The translations under genes and the position numbers were made by a program. A DNA stretch of 64,000 nucleotides from Mycolicibacterium holsaticum DSM 44478 = JCM 12374 (GTDB lineage Bacteria; Actinomycetota; Actinomycetes; Mycobacteriales; Mycobacteriaceae), in contig NZ_CP080998.1 of assembly GCF_019645835.1 (NCBI RefSeq), forward strand, positions 1,302,001 through 1,366,000, read 5' to 3'. Every line of letters begins with the position of its first letter. Within the stretch, counting starts at the first letter, position 1. Shown here piece after piece: positions 44,812 to 53,708 of the stretch. The notes below the pieces were generated by a model. The model ran no database searches, was not told where the DNA came from, and worked only from the letters and a program-made list of their open reading frames with translations.

Positions 44812-45419
44812 CCACTGACGACGGCCGAATCCGGTGCGGCTGGATCGACCAGTCCCGCCTGGCACCTGCCGACTACGTGCTGTACCGCGACTACCACGAC
44901 ATCGAGTGGGGCCGGCCGCTGCGCGACCCGGCGGCGTTGTTCGAACGCGTCAGCCTCGAAGCGTTCCAGAGCGGGCTGTCCTGGCTGATCATCCTGCGCA
45001 AGCGGGACAACTTCCGGCGTGCCTTCCACGGTTTCGACGCGGCGCGCATCGCCCGCTACACCGACCGTGACATCGAGAGGTTGATGGCGGACACCGGAAT
45101 CGTGCGCAACCGCGCGAAGATCGAGGCCACCATCGCCAACGCGCGCGCGGTCGCCGATCTCGGCGATGACGGGGTGGACCTGGCCGAGCTGCTGTGGTCG
45201 TTCGCGCCTGCCCGGCGGGCCCGGCCGGTCGACCTCGCGCACGTCCCGGCGGTGACCCCGGAATCGACCGCGATGGCCAAGGAACTCAAGCGTCGCGGCT
45301 TCCGCTTCGTGGGCCCGACGACCGCATACGCGTTGATGCAGGCCACCGGAATGGTCGACGACCACACTGCCGACTGCTGGGTTCCGGCGACCTCTGCGGG
45401 GCCGCCGGTACGGCCTTAA
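44808..45419 (+). CDS. tag: 3-methyladenine DNA glycosylase I
   Basis: Excises 3-methyladenine from alkylated DNA. 203 residues, typical. The family start RCGWIDQSRLAPADYVLYRD (residues 8-27) has the zinc Cys, YHDIEWGRPLRD holds the His and catalytic-side Glu, and LEAFQSGLSWLIILRKRDNF is a signature. The C-terminal MVDDHTADCW supplies His and Cys ligands. Translationally coupled to the DivIVA-type gene. Rv1210. Confidence 0.95.
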   Translation: MTTDDGRIRCGWIDQSRLAPADYVLYRDYHDIEWGRPLRDPAALFERVSLEAFQSGLSWLIILRKRDNFRRAFHGFDAARIARYTDRDIERLMADTGIVRNRAKIEATIANARAVADLGDDGVDLAELLWSFAPARRARPVDLAHVPAVTPESTAMAKELKRRGFRFVGPTTAYALMQATGMVDDHTADCWVPATSAGPPVRP

Positions 45420-45576
45420 GCCGGGTCTTTGCACACCGACCGGCTGCGATAGGGAAGAATAGGGGGAGTTCAGTAGCAGTTCAGCGTCGGGAGCTGCCGA
45501 CCGGTGGGCACTCTCGGCCCCGACCGAGCCCGCTGGCTAGTCCCCGGCGGGCGGCTCATTGTGGAGGGAGCACTCG

Positions 45577-45744
45577 ATGGCGGCGATGAAGCCCCGGACC
45601 GGCGACGGTCCACTGGAAGCGACAAAGGAGGGGCGCGGCATCGTGATGCGAGTACCACTGGAGGGCGGTGGGCGTCTCGTCGTCGAATTGACTCCTGACG
45701 AAGCCGCGGCGCTGGGCGACGAACTCAAAAACGTCACCAGCTAG
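45577..45744 (+). CDS. DUF3117 small protein (Rv1211)
   Basis: 55 residues, starting MAAMKPRTGDGPLEATKE and ending in an acidic EAAALGDELK helix. GGAGGG lies eight bases upstream of ATG 45577. The family is restricted to actinobacteria and is extremely conserved; to my knowledge its function is undetermined. The middle (IVMRVPLEGGGRLVVELT) forms a beta hairpin. It converges on glgM, nine bases apart. Confidence 0.88.
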   Translation: MAAMKPRTGDGPLEATKEGRGIVMRVPLEGGGRLVVELTPDEAAALGDELKNVTS

Positions 45745-45753
45745 ACCAGCGAG

Positions 45754-46917
45754 CTACGAACACACCTTGCGGTAGATCTCCAGGGTCTGCTCGGCGATGT
45801 GCGACCAGGCGAATTCCTGGATGCACCGCTGCCGACCCGCCTGACCGTAGCGCCGTGCCGTGTCGGGATCGGCGATCAACTCGTTGACCGCCTGAGCCAG
45901 CCGCTCCTCGAACCCCGCTGGGTCCTCCGGGGCATAGCCCACCAGCAGGCCGGTCTGGCCGTCGGCCACCACCTCGGGGATCCCGCCGACGTCGGAGGCC
46001 ACCACCGCCGTCGCGCATGCCATCGCTTCCAGGTTGACGATCCCCAGCGGTTCATACACCGATGGGCACACGAAAACCATTGCAGCAGAGACTATTTCGC
46101 GAATCTTGCCGACCGGCAGCATTTCCCGGACCCAGAACACGCCGCTGCGGGCGCGGGCCAGCTGCTGCACGGCCTCGGTCACCTCGGCGGCGATCTCGGG
46201 GGTGTCGGGCGCACCGGCACACAGCACCAGTTGGACGTCGGGTGCGAACCGGTGCGCCGCGGCGACCAGATGCGCGACGCCTTTCTGCCGGGTGATGCGC
46301 CCGACGAACGCCACGATCGGACGCGACAGGTCCACGCCGAGCTCGGCCAGCACCGACTCATCCGGTTCGGGCGCAGCCGGGTACCACACCTCGGTGTCGA
46401 TGCCGTTGCGCACCACATGCACCCGGTTGGGATCCAGGACGGGATAGGTGCGCAGGACATCGTCGCGCATGCCCGAGCTCACCGCGATCACGGCATCAGC
46501 AGCCTCCACCGCGGTCTTCTCCACCCACGATGACACCCGGTAACCGCCGCCGAGCTGTTCGGCCTTCCACGGCCGCATCGGCTCGAGTGAATGCGCGGTC
46601 AGCACATGCGGGACGCCGTACAGCAGCGCCGCCAGATGGCCGGCCAGCCCGGTGTACCAGGTGTGCGAATGCGCGACGGTGGCCTGCGCGGCGGCGTTGA
46701 CCATGGCCAGGTCCGCCGACAGCATCGTCAGCGCCGGGTTGGCGCCCAACAGGGCCGGATCCGGTTGCGCGACGAAGGCATCCGTACGCGGCGCGCCCAT
46801 ACAGTGCACGTCGACGTCGCACAGGTGGCGCAGTTGCGCGACGAGTTCAGTGACGTGCACCCCCGCGCCGCCGTAAACCTCGGGTGGGTATTCCCGGGTC
46901 ATCATCGCCACCCGCAT
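45754..46917 (-). CDS. glgM: Maltose-1-phosphate synthase GlgM (annotated GlgA)
   Basis: 387 residues, GT4-type glycosyltransferase, equivalent to Rv1212c. It makes maltose-1-phosphate from ADP-glucose and glucose-1-phosphate for the GlgE pathway of alpha-glucan, and contributes to capsular glucan and MGLP. GGAGVHV near residue 17 binds phosphate; GRITRQKG and the E-x7-E motif in YEPLGIVNLEAMA mark the donor site. ATG 46917 (MRVAMMTREYPPEVYGG) fits the family. It faces glgC, which supplies its ADP-glucose, across 113 bp. Confidence 0.94.
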   Translation of the reverse strand: MRVAMMTREYPPEVYGGAGVHVTELVAQLRHLCDVDVHCMGAPRTDAFVAQPDPALLGANPALTMLSADLAMVNAAAQATVAHSHTWYTGLAGHLAALLYGVPHVLTAHSLEPMRPWKAEQLGGGYRVSSWVEKTAVEAADAVIAVSSGMRDDVLRTYPVLDPNRVHVVRNGIDTEVWYPAAPEPDESVLAELGVDLSRPIVAFVGRITRQKGVAHLVAAAHRFAPDVQLVLCAGAPDTPEIAAEVTEAVQQLARARSGVFWVREMLPVGKIREIVSAAMVFVCPSVYEPLGIVNLEAMACATAVVASDVGGIPEVVADGQTGLLVGYAPEDPAGFEERLAQAVNELIADPDTARRYGQAGRQRCIQEFAWSHIAEQTLEIYRKVCS

Positions 46918-47030
46918 GGACACGACGATAGTGACGACCGCCGACCGTCGCAGCCTCCGTGCGGGCGAGACCGCCGAAACGATGGTGTCAATGGCTGGCA
47001 GCCGGGAGAACCGGCCGATAGGTTTGAAAT

Positions 47031-48245
47031 ATGAGGGAATTGCCACACGTGCTGGGCATCGTCCTGGCCGGCGGGGAGGGCAAGCGGTTGTATCCGCTGA
47101 CCGCTGACCGAGCGAAACCGGCGGTTCCCTTCGGCGGCGCCTACCGGCTGATCGATTTCGTGCTGTCGAATCTGGTCAACGCCCGATACCTGCGCATCTG
47201 CGTGCTCACCCAGTACAAATCGCATTCGCTTGACCGCCATATCTCGCAGAACTGGCGGCTCTCGGGTCTGGCCGGTGAATACATCACCCCGGTGCCGGCC
47301 CAGCAGCGGCTCGGCCCGCGGTGGTACACCGGTTCGGCCGACGCCATCTACCAGTCGATGAACCTCATCTACGACGAGGATCCCGACTACATCGTCGTGT
47401 TCGGTGCCGACCACGTCTACCGGATGGACCCCGAGCAGATGGTCCAGTTCCACATCGAAAGCGGTGCGGGCGCGACGGTCGCGGGCATCCGGGTCCCGCG
47501 CGCGGAGGCCACCGCGTTCGGGGTGATCGACGCCGACGAGTCGGGGCGTATCCGCAGCTTCATCGAGAAGCCGGCCGATCCGCCGGGCACGCCGGACAAT
47601 CCCGACGAGGCGTTCGTGTCGATGGGCAACTACATCTTCACCACCAAGGTGCTCATCGACGCGATCCGCGCCGACGCCGACGACGACCACTCCGACCACG
47701 ACATGGGCGGTGACATCATCCCGCGCTTGGTCGCCGACGGGATGGCCGCCGTGTACGACTTCAACAACAACGAGGTTCCCGGCGCGACAGAACGCGATCA
47801 CGGCTACTGGCGTGATGTGGGAACCCTCGATGCGTTCTACGACGCGCACATGGATCTGGTGTCGGTGCACCCGGTGTTCAACCTGTACAACAAGCGCTGG
47901 CCGATCCGCGGCGAGATGGAGATGCTGGCGCCGGCGAAGTTCGTCAACGGTGGCTCGGCGCAGGAGTCGGTGGTCGGTGCGGGCAGCATCGTTTCGGCTG
48001 CGTCCGTGCGTAATTCGGTGCTGTCATCCAACGTCGTCGTCGACGACGGGGCCATCGTGGAGGGCAGCGTGATCATGCCGGGAACCCGGGTGGGCCGCGG
48101 CGCGGTGGTGCGCCACGCGATCCTCGACAAGAACGTCGTGGTCGGCCCGGGCGAGATGGTGGGGGTCGATCTGGACAAGGACCGGGAGCGGTTCGCGATC
48201 AGCGCGGGCGGTGTGGTCGCGGTCGGCAAGGGCGTCTGGATCTAA
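47031..48245 (+). CDS. glgC: Glucose-1-phosphate adenylyltransferase GlgC
   Basis: Makes ADP-glucose from ATP and glucose-1-phosphate, the donor for GlgM. 404 residues. Nucleotide motif [12 protein letters not shown] (residues 11-22), substrate lysine in [12 protein letters not shown], and a C-terminal left-handed beta-helix of hexapeptide repeats ([20 protein letters not shown]). Divergent from glgM, so the two enzymes can be co-controlled. Rv1213. Confidence 0.96.
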   Translation: MRELPHVLGIVLAGGEGKRLYPLTADRAKPAVPFGGAYRLIDFVLSNLVNARYLRICVLTQYKSHSLDRHISQNWRLSGLAGEYITPVPAQQRLGPRWYTGSADAIYQSMNLIYDEDPDYIVVFGADHVYRMDPEQMVQFHIESGAGATVAGIRVPRAEATAFGVIDADESGRIRSFIEKPADPPGTPDNPDEAFVSMGNYIFTTKVLIDAIRADADDDHSDHDMGGDIIPRLVADGMAAVYDFNNNEVPGATERDHGYWRDVGTLDAFYDAHMDLVSVHPVFNLYNKRWPIRGEMEMLAPAKFVNGGSAQESVVGAGSIVSAASVRNSVLSSNVVVDDGAIVEGSVIMPGTRVGRGAVVRHAILDKNVVVGPGEMVGVDLDKDRERFAISAGGVVAVGKGVWI

Positions 48246-48255
48246 CCGCAGCTTG

Positions 48256-48320
48256 CCGCGAAATAGCATTCCGGGTCGCAAATCGCCCGGGTGGACTGCC
48301 GTAGGTGCTATCTCGGCGCG
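48256..48320. repeat. Nested palindromic element between glgC and the DUF4126 gene
   Basis: Outer arms CCGCGAAATAGCA (48256-48268) and TGCTATCTCGGCGCG (48306-48320) pair with few mismatches. Inside lies CCGGG-tcgcaaatcg-CCCGG (48271-48290). It lies where two genes converge and its right arm codes the last residues of the DUF4126 protein. Either a bidirectional terminator or a dispersed element. Confidence 0.55.
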
Positions 48321-48889
48321 ACTCGGCGGCGTCGGCGCCGTAACCGCAGCGCCCCCCACACCAGCGCGGCGACCGCCACCAGCACCAGCACTGGAACCAG
48401 GATCGCCACGAAGACCAGGCCGATGCTGACGCCGTCCTCGACGGTGCTGAGCACGGGTGCGGCCACCCCGGCGGTGGCAACGTTGGCGGCCGGACGCACC
48501 GTCGACTTGGTCAGCGACACCACCAACGCGACGACGACCCCGATGACCACCGGTATCCATTGCCCGGACTGGGCGAACGCACCGGGATCGGTGACCGCGG
48601 CGGTCTGGGCCGCGGTGCCCGACCCGAACACGATGCCGCCCGCGGTCGGGCGGACGAAGGTCTGGATGGCGTCGTTGACGGTGTCGAGCGCGGGCACCTT
48701 GTCGGCGACGACCTCGACGACCAGCAGCACCGCGACGATCAGCATGACCCAGCCGTTCTCCAGCCATGCCCAGCCGTGCGGCAGCGCCACCAGATCCGTG
48801 AACCGCGACAACAGGCCGAGCGCCAGCAGGGGGATGTAGGCGTTGAGGCCCGCCGCGGTGGCCAACCCGAAGCCGGTCAGCACTTCCAT
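48308..48889 (-). CDS. DUF4126 membrane protein
   Basis: 193 residues, four to five hydrophobic helices, matching DUF4126 in the opening GFGLATAAGLNAYIPLLALG. A conserved ADKVPALDTVNDAIQTFVRP stretch follows (residues 62-81), and FGSG in the loop. The C-terminus is a basic tail (RLRRRRRRVAPR) partly coded by the palindromic element. Function unknown. Confidence 0.8.
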   Translation of the reverse strand: MEVLTGFGLATAAGLNAYIPLLALGLLSRFTDLVALPHGWAWLENGWVMLIVAVLLVVEVVADKVPALDTVNDAIQTFVRPTAGGIVFGSGTAAQTAAVTDPGAFAQSGQWIPVVIGVVVALVVSLTKSTVRPAANVATAGVAAPVLSTVEDGVSIGLVFVAILVPVLVLVAVAALVWGALRLRRRRRRVAPR

Positions 48890-48922
48890 GCGATCAGTAT
48901 GGGGGCCGACAGGCCAACCGCG

Positions 48923-49597
48923 TCACCACACGCCGGGCACCAACCGGTAACGCACCTGCTCGGTGTACTCCCGGTAGCCGGCCAACTCCGCACGCAGCAT
49001 CGACTCCTCGTCGAGCACGCGGACCGCGAGGATCAGCAGCGACGGCGCGATCGGCAACAGCCCCCAATACGAGTCGAGCGCAAGCGGGGTGCCGATCATC
49101 ATGATCGTCGTGCCGAGGTACATCGGATGGCGCACCAGGGCGTACAGACCCGTCGAGACGAGCTTCTGCTCGGCTTCCACCGTGATGGTGGCCCCGGCGT
49201 AGTTGTTCTGGATGACCACGGCTTGGGCCATGGTGAGCCCTGACCACACGAGCACATTGCCGAGGATGACCACCGCGGTCGGCACGGTGGACCAGCCGAA
49301 CCGGTGGTCGAATGCGCTGACCACCAAAACGGCCACCACGGCAAGGACCGTCCCGGCGATGGCGAGCTTCTGCACCGCACGGCTTTCGGCGAACGGACCC
49401 GCGCGCATGCGGCGGCGCAGCGCGTCCGGCATCCGCACCGCGAGATAGACGGTCGGACCCAATGTCCCCACGATGAACACCGCGATGAAAACCCAAGCCT
49501 GCCAGTAGTCGAACGTGCCGGCGGGCCAGAACAACGCCAGGCCGAAAAACACGAACCCGAAGACGGCAGATGCCATCACCTGTAACGCGATCTTCAT
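48923..49597 (-). CDS. Isoprenylcysteine/phospholipid methyltransferase-like membrane protein
   Basis: 224 residues with five predicted transmembrane helices. The SAM-binding motif of the ICMT/PEMT family is seen as YALVRHPMYLGT (residues 159-170), followed by EESMLRAEL and YREYTEQVRYRL near the end. It probably methylates a lipid or small hydrophobic molecule; the substrate is unknown. It is 16 bp downstream of the ABC permease gene on the same strand and probably belongs to the tetR-ABC operon. Confidence 0.75.
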   Translation of the reverse strand: MKIALQVMASAVFGFVFFGLALFWPAGTFDYWQAWVFIAVFIVGTLGPTVYLAVRMPDALRRRMRAGPFAESRAVQKLAIAGTVLAVVAVLVVSAFDHRFGWSTVPTAVVILGNVLVWSGLTMAQAVVIQNNYAGATITVEAEQKLVSTGLYALVRHPMYLGTTIMMIGTPLALDSYWGLLPIAPSLLILAVRVLDEESMLRAELAGYREYTEQVRYRLVPGVW

Positions 49598-49613
49598 GGT
49601 TACCTCCGGCTTC

Positions 49614-51230
49614 CTACATCGCGTCGCGCCGCCGGAACACCAGTCCCGCGAGCGTCGTCAGTCCGGCGGCGACGACGACCATCACGCCCATCGCGGTCAC
49701 GGGCACATCCAACGGCACCGTGGTCCGGCCGACCGGCGAGAGGTCGAGCAGCCACTGCGGAAGTCGCAGCAGGGCACCGAGATACAGCGACACGACCACG
49801 AACGTGACGACAAGCCAGGCGATCCAGGTCTGCCGCAGCGCGAACGCGACCGCTGCGATGCCCGCGATCACCGCCATCGCCGGAAGGTGCGCCAGCGCGG
49901 CGAGCGTCAGACGAATGACGGTCTCGGGTTCACCGAGGGTGACAGCGGCGCCGATGCCGTTGCCCAGGCCCGCGCTGAACAGCAGCACCAACGCCCCGAC
50001 CAGCGATGCCCCGACCGCCGAAAGCAGCCAGCGCCACCGCGATACGGCGCCGGCCAGCACCGCCTCGGCGATGCCGGACTGTTCGTCAGCGTTGAGCCGC
50101 AACACGGCGATCGCGACGAACGCGGTGGCCGCGGCGGCCAGAAACTGGGTCATCGAGGTGTAGATGCCGTCGTTGCCCTGCGCGGAGAGCATGCGGGCGA
50201 CCAACTCGTTCTCTTCGGCCATGTCCAACAGCGACTGGGTCAGCGACCCGAACGACAGGCCGGCCAGGAACAGCCCGACCGACCAGCCGATGATCTGACC
50301 GCGCTGTTGGATCAGGTACAGCCCCAACACGCCGCGGATGGGTGGAGCGTCGGGATGCTCACCTCCGGACGGCAGCCTGCCCGCGTCGTACTCGCGGGAA
50401 CGCTGCAGCACGGCGGTGGTCACCAGAAGCGCGGCGGCCAGCGCGACGAGCATGGCCAACGGCCACCACCGCAGATCGACGAAGGCCCGCATCTGCTGTG
50501 CCCACGCGATGGGGGAGCACCAGCTCAGTGCGCTGCCCGAATGGTCGATCACATCGCCGACCCCGCGCACCACCACCGCGGCGCCCAGCACCGCCATCGC
50601 CATCCCGGTGGCAAGGCGTGCCGTGCGCCACAACTGTGCGGTCACCGCGGCGACAGCACCGAACACCATTGCCACACCGGCGATCCCGACGCTCACCGCC
50701 GCCGAATCGATCACGTCCAGCCCGGTCGCCGCGGTCGCGACGGTCATCGTGACCGCGAGCACGGCGTTGAGCCCGGCCACGACGACGATCGCCGCACCGG
50801 TGGGTGCATACCGGCCCACCGGCGCTGCCAACACCAATTCGGCTGCGCCGCGCTCTTCTTCGGCGCGGGTATGTCGCACCACGGTGAGTATGGCCAGAAT
50901 CGAGGCGGCGATGATGACGCTGAGCATCACCTCGTTGGCGAACATCGCGCCGATGTCGGTTTCGTTGCGGCCGAACATCGGACCGCTGAACATGATGCCG
51001 GCCGGCGTCTTGATCAGGTTCGCCCGCGCGACGCGGTCGGCCTCCTCTGGATACGCCAGTTCGAACGCGGTGGGCGTGTACCACATGGTGAGCGTCAACG
51101 CCGCGATCCAGACCGGCAGCCGGATACGGTCGCGGCGCAGAGCCAACGCGATCAACCGGCCCGTGCCGGTCATCGAGGAGTCCGGTTGACGCGTATGGCG
51201 CGCGGTGACGCTGGTTGTGGTGGCGGTCAT
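49614..51230 (-). CDS. ABC exporter permease (Rv1217c type)
   Basis: 538 residues with about twelve transmembrane helices in two halves, resembling the permease of multidrug/tetronasin-type exporters. It pairs with the ATPase gene upstream through an ATGA overlap. Its equivalent Rv1217c, with Rv1218c, exports several drugs in M. tuberculosis. Conserved internal stretches include ANLIKTPAGIMFSGPMFG and VVRHTRAEEERGAAELVL, typical of this family. Confidence 0.9.
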   Translation of the reverse strand: MTATTTSVTARHTRQPDSSMTGTGRLIALALRRDRIRLPVWIAALTLTMWYTPTAFELAYPEEADRVARANLIKTPAGIMFSGPMFGRNETDIGAMFANEVMLSVIIAASILAILTVVRHTRAEEERGAAELVLAAPVGRYAPTGAAIVVVAGLNAVLAVTMTVATAATGLDVIDSAAVSVGIAGVAMVFGAVAAVTAQLWRTARLATGMAMAVLGAAVVVRGVGDVIDHSGSALSWCSPIAWAQQMRAFVDLRWWPLAMLVALAAALLVTTAVLQRSREYDAGRLPSGGEHPDAPPIRGVLGLYLIQQRGQIIGWSVGLFLAGLSFGSLTQSLLDMAEENELVARMLSAQGNDGIYTSMTQFLAAAATAFVAIAVLRLNADEQSGIAEAVLAGAVSRWRWLLSAVGASLVGALVLLFSAGLGNGIGAAVTLGEPETVIRLTLAALAHLPAMAVIAGIAAVAFALRQTWIAWLVVTFVVVSLYLGALLRLPQWLLDLSPVGRTTVPLDVPVTAMGVMVVVAAGLTTLAGLVFRRRDAM

Positions 51231-52147
51231 CGTTGGGCCCCTTGGTATTCCCGAAGGAACATGTCCTCGAGGGAGGCCGGGGACACCGACAGTTCATCGA
51301 TGCCCAGCGCGCTCAACTGGCTCATGGCGCGGTCGAGATCGTCCCGGTCGACCGCGAACGTGCACACGCCGTCTTCGGCGGCGAAGTCGTGCACGAACGG
51401 AGCCGAGCGCATCCCGTCCATGGTTGACCGGGTGCGCACCTTCACCGTCGTGCGCATCAGATGCCGCAACTCAGCGAGGCGCCCGGCGCGCACAGTACGG
51501 CCGGCGCGGATGATCGTCACCGAATCGCAGAGGCGCTCCACCTCGGCGAGGATGTGGCTGGACAGCAGCACCGACGAGCCGTTATCGGCAGCTTCCTGTA
51601 CGCACCGCTGAAACGCCTTGTCCATCAACGGGTCCAGTCCCGAGGTGGGTTCGTCGAGTATGTAGAGTTCGGCGTTGGTGCTGAACGCTGCGATCAGCGC
51701 GACCTTCTGCCGGTTGCCCTTGGAGTAGGTGCGCGCCTTCTTGTCGGGGTCCAGCTCGAAGCGCTCGATCAACTCGTCGCGCCGGTTGGTGTCGAAGGCG
51801 TCGCGCAGACCGGCCAGAAAGTCGATCGCCTGCCCGCCGGTCAGGTTGGGCCACAACGTCACATCGCCGGGCACGTAGGCGATCCGCCGGTGCAGTGCCA
51901 CCGCGTCGTGCCACGGGTCCGCGCCAAGCAGCTTCACGGTGCCGCCGTCGGCGCGCAGCAACCCGAGCAGGACGCGGATGGTGGTCGATTTGCCCGCGCC
52001 GTTCGGTCCGAGGAACCCCGCGATGCTGCCGGGTTCGACGACCATGTCCAGTCCGTCGAGCGCCTTGGTGTGCCCGAATCGTTTTCTCAGCCCCCGTATT
52101 TCGACAGCAGGGACGGTGTCAACTCGTGGCCGCGACGTCGTCGTCAT
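51227..52147 (-). CDS. ABC exporter ATP-binding protein (Rv1218c type)
   Basis: 306 residues. Walker A GPNGAGKSTT (residues 48-57), signature YSKGNRQKVALI with Lys in place of the usual Gly-Gly, Walker B LYILDEPTSGLDPL, and the H-loop SSHIL. The C-terminal 80 residues are the DUF4162-like tail. It powers the permease encoded next, with ATGA overlaps on both sides, so regulator, ATPase and permease are coupled. Confidence 0.92.
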   Translation of the reverse strand: MTTTSRPRVDTVPAVEIRGLRKRFGHTKALDGLDMVVEPGSIAGFLGPNGAGKSTTIRVLLGLLRADGGTVKLLGADPWHDAVALHRRIAYVPGDVTLWPNLTGGQAIDFLAGLRDAFDTNRRDELIERFELDPDKKARTYSKGNRQKVALIAAFSTNAELYILDEPTSGLDPLMDKAFQRCVQEAADNGSSVLLSSHILAEVERLCDSVTIIRAGRTVRAGRLAELRHLMRTTVKVRTRSTMDGMRSAPFVHDFAAEDGVCTFAVDRDDLDRAMSQLSALGIDELSVSPASLEDMFLREYQGAQR

Positions 52148-52803
52148 ATGTCTGTCTCTCCTTGCTCGGGTGCTTGCTGGGCTTCGCGCTGACCGAGAAA
52201 CGCGTCGTACATGGTGGAGTCGACCATCAGTCCTTCGGTGAACACCTCGAGGGTGGGCAGCACCATCTCATCGCTGTAGTCGCGCAGCACCGCACGCAGA
52301 TCGGTGGGGTTGTCGTGCATCTGCAGGTACAGCAGGAACCCGCCACCGCCGGTGAGCGCCATGTATTTGGCCCGGGCCGCGGGGTCGCGGCTGGGTTTGA
52401 GGACGCCGTTGCGCACACCCTCGGCCAGGTACTCCTCGGTGTTGGCGATCATCTTGCGCCACAACGTCTTGGCCAACTCGCTGCCGGACTGCATGCTGCG
52501 CACGAGGTAGGCCATCAGCGGGGCGTAGGACTCGATCTCGGCCATCTGCGCGAACCACGTCGCCGGGTCGTTGGCTCGCATCGACTCGAGCTTGCCGCTG
52601 CGGATCTGTTCGGCGATGTAGTCGTCACACGCTTTGCGCAGCCCCACCTTGGACCCGAAGTGGTGGATCACCAGCCCCGCGGAGACGCCGGCCGCCTCGG
52701 CGACCGTCCGAAGGCCGACGTGAAACCCGTGCTGGCCCCATTGGTCGATCGCGGCATCGCGGATTCGGGCGATGGCGGTGCGATCATCAGGAGCTGAACG
52801 CAT
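52144..52803 (-). CDS. TetR repressor of the ABC exporter (Rv1219c type)
   Basis: 219 residues. N-terminal helix-turn-helix (residues 30-55, TVAEAAGVSAGLVIHHFGSK) and a larger C-terminal ligand domain (SYAPLMAYLVRSMQSGSELA). In M. tuberculosis Rv1219c represses itself and Rv1217c-1218c. The palindrome at 52814-52829 begins ten bases upstream of the ATG, so the same autoregulation is expected. ATG 52803 is preferred over TTG 52809 as in the homologue. Confidence 0.92.
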   Translation of the reverse strand: MRSAPDDRTAIARIRDAAIDQWGQHGFHVGLRTVAEAAGVSAGLVIHHFGSKVGLRKACDDYIAEQIRSGKLESMRANDPATWFAQMAEIESYAPLMAYLVRSMQSGSELAKTLWRKMIANTEEYLAEGVRNGVLKPSRDPAARAKYMALTGGGGFLLYLQMHDNPTDLRAVLRDYSDEMVLPTLEVFTEGLMVDSTMYDAFLGQREAQQAPEQGETDI

Positions 52804-52813
52804 GTTCAATACA

Positions 52814-52829
52814 CTAAACGCCCGTTTAG
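52814..52829. promoter_or_regulatory. TetR operator CTAAACG-cc-CGTTTAG
   Basis: A perfect 7+7 inverted repeat with a two-base centre, ten bases upstream of the repressor start codon. It would also overlap the promoter or early leader of the exporter operon. Binding by the adjacent TetR protein is the obvious reading. Confidence 0.75.
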
Positions 52830-52842
52830 CCGATGGTCAAGG

Positions 52843-52889
52843 TTTGTGTGCGTTCAGGCGCGCTGAGCGCAACAAAACGCACACAGATC
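52843..52889. repeat. Palindromic element, copy 2
   Basis: TTTGTGTGCGTT (52843-52854) pairs with AACGCACACAGA (52876-52887), 11 of 12 matching. It shares a 20-base block and overall layout with the element at 22262-22310 (reverse complement). It lies between the TetR gene and the O-methyltransferase gene. Confidence 0.85.
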
Positions 52890-52907
52890 GCGCGAGGAGG
52901 AGGGGGA

Positions 52908-53567
52908 TCAGTCGCGGGCGGCGGCCAGCAGGCCGTCGCCCAGCGGAATCAGCACCGGCGTGAGCCGCTCGTCTTCGGCGATCAGCCGCGCGGCTTCGCG
53001 CACCGCCGTCACCTCGGGGTCGTTGGCGCGGGCATCGCCGGCGCGGCCGTCCAGCGCGGCCCGGTGCACGACGATCGCGCCGCCGGACCGCAGCAGCCGC
53101 ACGCCCTCGACGACGAACTGCGGCTGATCGACCGGGTCGGCGTCGATGAACACCAGGTCGTAGGACTCATCGGCCAACCGGGTGAGCACATCCTGCGCCC
53201 GGCCGCTGATCAGCCGCGTGCGGCCGGGCCCGATGCCGGCCTCGGTGAACGCCTGCTTGGCGATGCGCTGATGTTCGGGCTCGACGTCGATGGTGGTGAG
53301 CACGCCGTCCTCCCGCATGCCCGACAACAGCCACAGCCCGCTGACCCCGGCGCCGGTGCCCACCTCGACGACGGCCTTGGCGCCGGTCAGCTTTGCCAAC
53401 ACGCACAGCAACGCACCGACCGCTGGGGTGACCGCGCCCGCGCCGATGTCGTCGGCGCGTTCCCGGGCGGCGGCGACGATCGCGTCCTCGGAGATCGACT
53501 GCTCGGCGTGCCCGACGATCGATTCAGCGCGGCTTTGCTGACCGCTGCTGTCATCGGACCGTGCCAT
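52908..53567 (-). CDS. O-methyltransferase, class I SAM type (Rv1220c)
   Basis: 219 residues, caffeoyl-CoA/catechol O-methyltransferase family (OMT_3). The SAM motif [14 protein letters not shown] lies at residues 67-80, [10 protein letters not shown] at 90-99, and the metal/catalytic [10 protein letters not shown] near 138. Equivalent to Rv1220c, which precedes sigE on the opposite strand. The substrate is unknown. Confidence 0.88.
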   Translation of the reverse strand: MARSDDSSGQQSRAESIVGHAEQSISEDAIVAAARERADDIGAGAVTPAVGALLCVLAKLTGAKAVVEVGTGAGVSGLWLLSGMREDGVLTTIDVEPEHQRIAKQAFTEAGIGPGRTRLISGRAQDVLTRLADESYDLVFIDADPVDQPQFVVEGVRLLRSGGAIVVHRAALDGRAGDARANDPEVTAVREAARLIAEDERLTPVLIPLGDGLLAAARD

Positions 53568-53681
53568 GCCCGCAGCGTAGAGCTAACCCGCGTAGCCCGA
53601 CAGCCCGACACGCCCGGGCCGGTGTGCCAGGATCGGCCGGAAGTGGGGCAGTTTCTGCAGGTGGAAAACGGGTAGACAGCA

Positions 53682-53700
53682 TTCTCAGGAAATGTTCAGT
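53682..53700 (+). promoter_or_regulatory. Direct repeat upstream of sigE, possible MprA site
   Basis: TTCTCAGG (53682-53689) and TGTTCAGT (53693-53700) form an imperfect direct repeat with an 11-base period, one DNA turn. In M. tuberculosis MprA binds loosely conserved 8-bp direct repeats ahead of sigE. It ends eight bases before the first ATG, so a promoter here would start the message inside the first codons and translation would begin at a later codon. Confidence 0.4.
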
Positions 53701-53708
53701 TTGCTCAT

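Noticed and set aside
52833..53675. Long forward frame beginning in the palindromic element
   Set aside because: It starts with repeat-derived residues and then runs antisense to the O-methyltransferase gene; no independent support.
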